Shown: one piece after another, positions 6,026 through 10,196 of the stretch | Layout: each line of letters starts with the position of its first letter | Position numbering within the stretch: the stretch's first letter is position 1 | Assembly: GCA_003450555.1 (NCBI GenBank) | Contig: DMFQ01000106.1 | Coordinates: forward strand, 1 to 10,196 | Source of the DNA: Ktedonobacter sp. | GTDB lineage: Bacteria; Chloroflexota; Ktedonobacteria; Ktedonobacterales; Ktedonobacteraceae | Length of the DNA stretch: 10,196 bases | Direction: 5' to 3' | Position numbers and translations under genes: made by a program | Notes under the pieces: model-generated | Seen by the model: only the letters and a program-made list of their open reading frames with translations | Databases searched by the model: none | Told to the model about the DNA's origin: nothing

Positions 6026-7199
6026 CTACCTCTGGGAACAAGCGGCGAGCAATAACAAGTCGTTGAATCTGTGCCGTGCCTTCAAAGATATCAAAGACTT
6101 TCGCGTCACGAAACCACTTCTGGAGAAGCTGTCTGGACTCAGAGTTCTCGCCAGGTGCCGTAATGCGTACGCCTGCGGCTGTGACCTTCATCACTAATCC
6201 CCCAGCGTAGGCTTTACAGATCGATGCCTCTTTCGAGTTTGGTATCCTCCGATCTGCCATCCATGCCGCGCGCCATACCAGGAGACGAGCCATCTCCAGC
6301 TCCTGGCGCGTTTCTTCCAACTCCTGCTCGATCTCACGGCGTTTATGCGAAGGAAATCCCTTTGGAAGTTCCTGCTGCACCCACTGGCAGGTCGTCTCGT
6401 ATGCTGCTCGTGCGATACCGACAGCCAGTGCGCCCACCATTGGCCTGGTTGCGTCCAACGTTCCCATTGCTGCCTTGAAACCAGCCTTTTTACTGCTTTC
6501 GCGGCCACTCAGTAAGTGATCTTTGGGGATACGGCAGTTCTCAAAGATCAGTTCAGCCGTCTGTGATGCGCGTAGTCCCATTTTTTCTTCAATACGTCCA
6601 ACAACAAAACCCGGCGTGCCTTGTGGCACAACAAATGGGCGAATGCCCTCTCGCCCCAAGTTTTTATCAATCGTTGCGAACGTCACGACCAGGTCCGCGC
6701 GAGCGCCGTTGGTGATGTAGTGCTTATGACCATTGAGCACCCACTCGTCGCCCTCCAGCACCGCTGTTGTGGACATACCCGCTACATCCGAACCGATGCC
6801 AGGTTCTGTCAGTGCCAGCGCACCCCAGTGCAATTGCCCATCCATATACGGGCCAAGGAACTTCATCTGTTGTTCAGGCGTTCCCTGTGAAAGGATAGGA
6901 GGAGCTGCCAGGCCAGGTCCTGGAATGGCGGTGGAAAGAGCCGCGTCCCCCCATGCCATTTCCTCCTGAGAGAGGATCGAGAGGACATTGTCCTGCTTTT
7001 CCTCTTCCTCTTGTGCCTGCATACGTGCCTGGCCAGCAGCACCGGCCCAGAAGCGGCGCTGCATATTCCAGAAGAACGAGTCGGGTATCTTCTCCGTGCG
7101 GTCGCATTCTAGTGAGATAGGCCGCATCTCTTCCATGGCCACCTGGTGAGCATAATCTCGCGCTGCCCCTTGTGATTTGCTGAGGGTAAAATCAATCAT
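6015..7199 (-). CDS. Acyl-CoA dehydrogenase, catalytic-type subunit lacking partner-facing FAD motifs
   Basis: This is an FAD-dependent acyl-CoA dehydrogenase (alpha,beta-dehydrogenation of an acyl-CoA thioester, cytoplasm), 394 residues. The flavin/substrate motif TEPGIGSD (131-138) and the segment WVLNGHKHYITNG (153-165) are intact. The catalytic Glu is Glu373 in FEGTAQIQR (372-380), matching the MCAD-type position. Two conserved motifs that normally reach across the dimer to the neighbour's FAD are missing. Where RxxFGxPI...Q is expected (about 272-290) the sequence is QELPKGFPSHKRRE. Where QIxGGxG is expected (about 344-352) it reads VRITAPGEN. The reading frame is uninterrupted and flanking sequence is conserved, so this is not a frameshift. 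ATG at 7199 lies 6 bp after the previous gene's stop, with GGAG inside that gene's 3' end, so the two are coupled. It probably forms a heteromer with the product of 7206-8303. Confidence 0.94.
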   Translation of the reverse strand: MIDFTLSKSQGAARDYAHQVAMEEMRPISLECDRTEKIPDSFFWNMQRRFWAGAAGQARMQAQEEEEKQDNVLSILSQEEMAWGDAALSTAIPGPGLAAPPILSQGTPEQQMKFLGPYMDGQLHWGALALTEPGIGSDVAGMSTTAVLEGDEWVLNGHKHYITNGARADLVVTFATIDKNLGREGIRPFVVPQGTPGFVVGRIEEKMGLRASQTAELIFENCRIPKDHLLSGRESSKKAGFKAAMGTLDATRPMVGALAVGIARAAYETTCQWVQQELPKGFPSHKRREIEQELEETRQELEMARLLVWRAAWMADRRIPNSKEASICKAYAGGLVMKVTAAGVRITAPGENSESRQLLQKWFRDAKVFDIFEGTAQIQRLVIARRLFPEVDIP

Positions 7200-7205
7200 G
7201 TTATG

Positions 7206-8303
7206 CTACTCCATCACTGCCGCGTTACGCATCCACATTTCAACGGGATGATCCTGGATAAAACCAGCCCCACCTAAAATCTGAACGGCATCAATCGTCG
7301 CCGACTTCGCGATTTTTACTGATTGGAACTGTGCCGCCTCGGCCTCCTGTACGAGTGCTGTGTTATCAAATCCCCGCTCCCAGCTTGTCGCTGCACTCCA
7401 GGTCAGCAATCGTGCTGCATCCAGCTTCATTGCCATCTCCGCGATCATAAATGCGATCCCCTGGTATGAGACGATGGGACGCCCAAAGGCAATGCGCCCC
7501 TTTGCATAGTCCTTCGCGTACTCGAGTGCGGCGCGTGCCATCCCGCAGGCGACGCCTGCCCGTAGTATGTTATAGAGCGTGGCTGAGCGTATCACTCCAC
7601 TATTGCCAGGTTTACCCAGCACACATGTGGCAGAGACTGTAGCATTCTCGAACGCGAATGATGCACTTGGAGCAGCGATCAGGCCCAATTTTCCTTCGTC
7701 ATGATTGATACGGACTCCCGCGCCATCTAGTGGAACCATCAATGCACATAGCCCTTCAGTCCCGCTTGTTCCTTCAATGCGTACCAGTACAACGCGTGGG
7801 CTGGAGCGCTCCCCGTGCAATACATCACGCTTGCGGCCATTGAGGATATAATCCCCGTCCTGAGAACGTATCGTCGCACTGATTTCTCCTACGGAATAGC
7901 CGCCAGTACGCTCGGCAAATGCCAGGCTGCCCCGCTGCAGATGCCCCTGCTGCGCATCACAGAATGGCGCTATGTAGTGGTGCTGTTGATTTGTATCACC
8001 GGCCAGTAGCACCGTCAAGGGTCCCATCAGCGACCCAATAATGTTCATTGCCTGCGCACCATCGCCAAACCCCAACTCTTCAGCGATCAGAGTATAAGTT
8101 AGCGCCTCTAGTGCTCCCGAACCGCCATATTCTTCAGGGAAGGGCGTTGTCAGACCTGTTTGCGTCAATGTCTTCATCAGTTCTGGTGAGATATCGCCTC
8201 GTTTCTCAGCGCTGCGTCCTTGTAAGCGTAATTGTTCAATTGCCACGCTCTGTGCCAGTTGGCGTATCTCTTCTTGCTCTTCCGTTGGCGCAAAATTGAG
8301 CAT
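7206..8303 (-). CDS. Acyl-CoA dehydrogenase-like subunit without catalytic Glu
   Basis: This is a member of the acyl-CoA dehydrogenase fold, 365 residues from the ATG at 8303 (AAAGGA upstream, 4-bp gap after the thiolase stop). A TTG at 8321 would add six residues but has no better signal. It has the N-terminal helical domain, YILNGRK (152-158), an RIAFGRPIVSYQ segment (270-281) and QILGGAGF (341-348), the motifs that contact the partner subunit's FAD. It ends at MWMRNAAVME, just before the point where the MCAD-type YEGT catalytic Glu would appear. The alternative IVD/LCAD-type Glu position is occupied by Leu in LYNILRAG (243-250). The TEPxxGSD motif is degenerate (AERTGGYSVG, 130-139). It is therefore unlikely to be a self-sufficient enzyme and is a probable partner subunit for the downstream paralogue. 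It is the second gene of the operon. Confidence 0.92.
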   Translation of the reverse strand: MLNFAPTEEQEEIRQLAQSVAIEQLRLQGRSAEKRGDISPELMKTLTQTGLTTPFPEEYGGSGALEALTYTLIAEELGFGDGAQAMNIIGSLMGPLTVLLAGDTNQQHHYIAPFCDAQQGHLQRGSLAFAERTGGYSVGEISATIRSQDGDYILNGRKRDVLHGERSSPRVVLVRIEGTSGTEGLCALMVPLDGAGVRINHDEGKLGLIAAPSASFAFENATVSATCVLGKPGNSGVIRSATLYNILRAGVACGMARAALEYAKDYAKGRIAFGRPIVSYQGIAFMIAEMAMKLDAARLLTWSAATSWERGFDNTALVQEAEAAQFQSVKIAKSATIDAVQILGGAGFIQDHPVEMWMRNAAVME

Positions 8304-8307
8304 AGCA

Positions 8308-9477
8308 CTAGATCCTTTCAATAATCATGCCGTTTGCCATTCCGCCACCTTCGCAGATGGTTTGCAACCCATAGCGCCCGCCTGTGCGCTCCAATTCATG
8401 CAAGAGCACGGTCGTTAGGCGCGCGCCCGAGGCTCCCAGTGGATGTCCTACAGCCACTGCCCCTCCATTCACGTTGACTCGTTGCCAATCTGCCCTGGTT
8501 TCTCGTTGCCAGGCCAGCACAACACTGGCGAATGCCTCGTTGATCTCTACCAGGTCTATGTCGTTTATCGTCAGACCGGCGCGCTGAAGCACCTTGAATG
8601 TAGCGGGAATTGGCGCAGTCAGCATCAGAATAGGGTTGTCTCCTGCCAGTGAGAAAGAGACAAAGCGCGCGCGCGGCTTCAGCCCTAACCGTTCTGCAGT
8701 TGCGCGCTCCATAATGAGCACCGCTGCCGCTCCGTCGCTGATCTGCGATGAGTTCCCAGCGGTAATCAGGCCATCAGGCTTAAAAGCGGGCTTGAGGCTA
8801 GCTAACTTCTCAAGACTGGTATCCACGCGAATCCCTTCATCACGCTCAAACACACCCGTAGTGCCGTCCTCGTTCTTTACTGCTATGGGCACAATCTGGC
8901 TGCTGAAACGTCCCTCAGCGGTAGCGCGGGCGGCTCGATGATGACTCTCAAGACTAAACTCATCAAGTTCATTCCTGCTGATCTCCCACTTCTGCGCCAC
9001 TAAATCAGCGCTGATGCCCTGATGAACCAACCCGTTATCATAGCGCTTTAGCATCTGGCTCCCGAAGGGCGCTCCAGGACCTTGCATATATGATGATCCC
9101 ATTGGTACCCGTGTCATCACCTCAACCCCACCGGCGATTACCACATCATATGCCCCACTCAATACGCCTTGCGCTGCGAAGTGAATTGCCTGTTGACTGG
9201 AACCACACTGTCGATCAACTGTCGTACCTGGTACCGTTTCAGGAAAACCCGCCGCGAGAACCGCGTTCCGTCCTACGTTTAAACTCTGCTCTCCAACCTG
9301 GCTCACACAACCTACAATCACATCCTCCACCAATCCTGGATCGACCTTCGTGCGTTGCACCAGGGCTGAAAGTGTTTGGGCCAGCAGATCCACCGGGTGC
9401 CAGTCCTTCAATCGTCCGCCTCTGCGTCCTACTGCAGTACGTACTGCTTCAACAATCACTGCTTCGCGCTGTGTCAT
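8308..9477 (-). CDS. Thiolase family protein (acetyl-CoA acyltransferase)
   Basis: Thiolases cleave 3-ketoacyl-CoA with CoA to give acetyl-CoA or propionyl-CoA and a shortened acyl-CoA, or run in reverse as acetoacetyl-CoA synthases. From the chosen ATG at 9477 the product is 389 residues, the usual size. All catalytic elements are visible: nucleophile Cys91 in DRQCGSSQQA (88-97), NEAF (313-316), His345 in GHPLGASGAR (344-353) and Cys375 in CEGGGMANG (375-383). Two ATGs are adjacent, at 9480 and 9477. GGAG lies 3 or 6 nt upstream, so 9477 is preferred; a TTG at 9519 is unlikely. As first gene of an operon with two acyl-CoA dehydrogenases it is most likely degradative (beta-oxidation). No hydratase or 3-hydroxyacyl-CoA dehydrogenase is in the window, so the cycle must be completed by genes elsewhere. 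Confidence 0.96.
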   Translation of the reverse strand: MTQREAVIVEAVRTAVGRRGGRLKDWHPVDLLAQTLSALVQRTKVDPGLVEDVIVGCVSQVGEQSLNVGRNAVLAAGFPETVPGTTVDRQCGSSQQAIHFAAQGVLSGAYDVVIAGGVEVMTRVPMGSSYMQGPGAPFGSQMLKRYDNGLVHQGISADLVAQKWEISRNELDEFSLESHHRAARATAEGRFSSQIVPIAVKNEDGTTGVFERDEGIRVDTSLEKLASLKPAFKPDGLITAGNSSQISDGAAAVLIMERATAERLGLKPRARFVSFSLAGDNPILMLTAPIPATFKVLQRAGLTINDIDLVEINEAFASVVLAWQRETRADWQRVNVNGGAVAVGHPLGASGARLTTVLLHELERTGGRYGLQTICEGGGMANGMIIERI

Positions 9478-9539
9478 CATAAGCTCCTTTGTTCTATAGT
9501 GGTATACGTATGGTGGCAATAGGGGGACATCTCTTCTGT

Positions 9540-9577
9540 GTACAAGACATTGTACGAGAATAGCTGGGGAAGTACAA
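9540..9577. promoter_or_regulatory. Candidate operator: three GTACAA half-sites upstream of the thiolase operon
   Basis: GTACAA (9540-9545), a 4-bp spacer, and its inverse TTGTAC (9550-9555) form a 16-bp dyad. A third GTACAA lies at 9572-9577, 32 bp from the first, about three helical turns. The cluster is 60-100 bp upstream of the thiolase start, in the only non-coding gap before the operon. Its form suits a dimeric repressor of the kind that controls acyl-CoA metabolism, but no regulator gene is seen and the promoter itself is not clearly resolved. Confidence 0.4.
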
Positions 9578-9609
9578 GAGTATGAGGGAGGGAACCTGAG
9601 CTATGTTAG

Positions 9610-10089
9610 TTACCCGGTTTTCATCATCCGTGATTCTTGCAGCGCTGCCTTGCGGTTCCATGCTATTGAGCTATCGATGTGCAGCCTGGCAAGATGCCGG
9701 TACACCTCACTGGCCTGCTCAAAATCACCCTCCAATTGATAGATTTGACCTAGTAGATCGTACGCTTCATAGTTTTTAGCATCAAAAGTGAGCAACTGTT
9801 GCAGTGTAGTAGCCGCTTCACTGAACTGGTGATCATCGAAGTAGTGACGGGCAAGCGCCATCTGGTACTGAGCAGCATCTTTTTTCATTCCTACCTGTTG
9901 GCAGAAGCCAATGATCTGGCATAAAATATCTACGTCGTTAGGTACAAGCTCCAGTGCATGGCGCAGGCTCGTCAGCGCCTCCTCAATATCTCCCACCTCG
10001 GCATAAATCTGGCTAATACGCTGCACAGTAGCTCCCGCATCTCGTAGCTGCTTGCTACTCAGGTAGATAAATCTGACACTCCCCGGCAT
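9610..10089 (-). CDS. Tetratricopeptide-repeat protein (start uncertain)
   Basis: The product is a helical-repeat scaffold protein, 159 residues from the ATG at 10089. TPR-like units are visible at about 19-52 (with GDIEEALTSLRHALELVPND), a more diverged helix pair at 53-82, then about 73-106 and 107-140 (GDFEQASEVYRHLARLHIDS). No enzyme domain, signal peptide or membrane segment is seen, so the role is probably protein-protein interaction. The start is poorly supported. The nearest AGAGGA is 14 nt upstream of the ATG, and the first repeat begins soon after it, as if the N-terminus might be cut short. An in-frame TGA at 10111-10113 limits extension. A GTG within the ORF (codon 22) has GGGAG upstream but would cut into the first repeat. 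It reads in the same direction as the thiolase operon, 130 bp away. Confidence 0.7.
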   Translation of the reverse strand: MPGSVRFIYLSSKQLRDAGATVQRISQIYAEVGDIEEALTSLRHALELVPNDVDILCQIIGFCQQVGMKKDAAQYQMALARHYFDDHQFSEAATTLQQLLTFDAKNYEAYDLLGQIYQLEGDFEQASEVYRHLARLHIDSSIAWNRKAALQESRMMKTG

Positions 10090-10196
10090 AAATGCGCGGG
10101 GGTTCCTCTTTCATCCAGCCGACTTGCGTGTTTCCATTGCTGGCGACACGTAGAGATCGATCTGTCCAGAGGCGTTTCGCACATGCGCGGATGTGC
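10090..10196 (-). other. Window-edge sequence upstream of the TPR gene; possible 3' end of another gene
   Basis: On the minus strand all three frames stay open from the window edge until stops at 10111 or later. One ends in the TGA at 10111-10113, in frame with the TPR gene, and another runs through the TPR start region before a TAG. It is too short to decide which is coding. It could be the 3' end of an upstream gene or the displaced N-terminus of a longer TPR protein. Confidence 0.3.

Noticed and set aside
5961..6197. Plus-strand 78-residue open frame across the hairpins
   Set aside because: Starts inside the hairpin and then reads antisense through the acyl-CoA dehydrogenase 3' end; no start signal.
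6015..7199. Frameshift as the cause of the missing QIxGG motif in the acyl-CoA dehydrogenase
   Set aside because: Sequence on both sides is conserved in the same frame and the length is normal, so substitution rather than a frameshift explains the loss.
9090..9482. Plus-strand 130-residue open frame antisense to the thiolase
   Set aside because: Lies entirely over conserved thiolase coding sequence and has Pro/Ser/Arg-rich shadow composition.
9493..9498. TATAGA as the -10 of the thiolase operon promoter
   Set aside because: The predicted start would fall inside or after the Shine-Dalgarno at 9483-9489, leaving it out of the transcript.

Overview
The window looks like a chromosomal segment from a Chloroflexota bacterium, most likely class Ktedonobacteria. 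This rests on gene style (an FtsH with a Ser/Thr/Asn-rich extracytoplasmic loop, a threonine/serine-rich cupredoxin lipoprotein, many lineage-specific small membrane proteins) and on moderate GC with AGGAGGTGA-type ribosome binding sites. It is an inference from protein character, not from a marker gene. No tRNA, rRNA, CRISPR array, transposase or phage gene is visible.

Left part (1-3930, minus strand): a perfect 23-bp inverted repeat at the window edge lies just past the end of ftsH, a complete membrane AAA+ zinc protease. The 315-bp gap upstream of ftsH holds an extended -10 promoter, a 13-bp-period direct repeat at the expected transcription start and a 21-bp tandem duplication. Next come comF (phosphoribosyltransferase-type competence protein) and, overlapping its start by ATGA, a membrane protein built from two similar halves.

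Middle (3931-6014): a small two-helix membrane protein on the plus strand with its own extended -10 promoter and a 14-bp-stem terminator, convergent with a copper-binding cupredoxin lipoprotein on the minus strand. Beyond the lipoprotein is a roughly 600-bp small-gene zone. It holds a self-contained unit (sigma-70-like promoter, very strong ribosome binding site, 25-codon ORF, terminator-like hairpin) and a 63-residue charge-segregated protein with a near-perfect ribosome binding site. It closes with two adjacent hairpins at the convergent junction with the next operon.

Right part (6015-9480, minus strand): a tight operon encoding a thiolase and two acyl-CoA dehydrogenase (ACAD) paralogues, pointing to fatty-acid or other acyl-CoA beta-oxidation. 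The two ACADs have reciprocal motif losses: one keeps the catalytic Glu and the TEPxxGSD flavin motif, the other keeps the partner-facing FAD motifs (RxxFG and QILGG) but has no catalytic Glu. This suggests an obligate heteromer with composite active sites, like the mycobacterial alpha2beta2 ACADs, and it is the most interesting observation here. Upstream of the operon is a cluster of three GTACAA half-sites that could be an operator, then a tetratricopeptide-repeat protein whose 5' end is uncertain, and the window edge.
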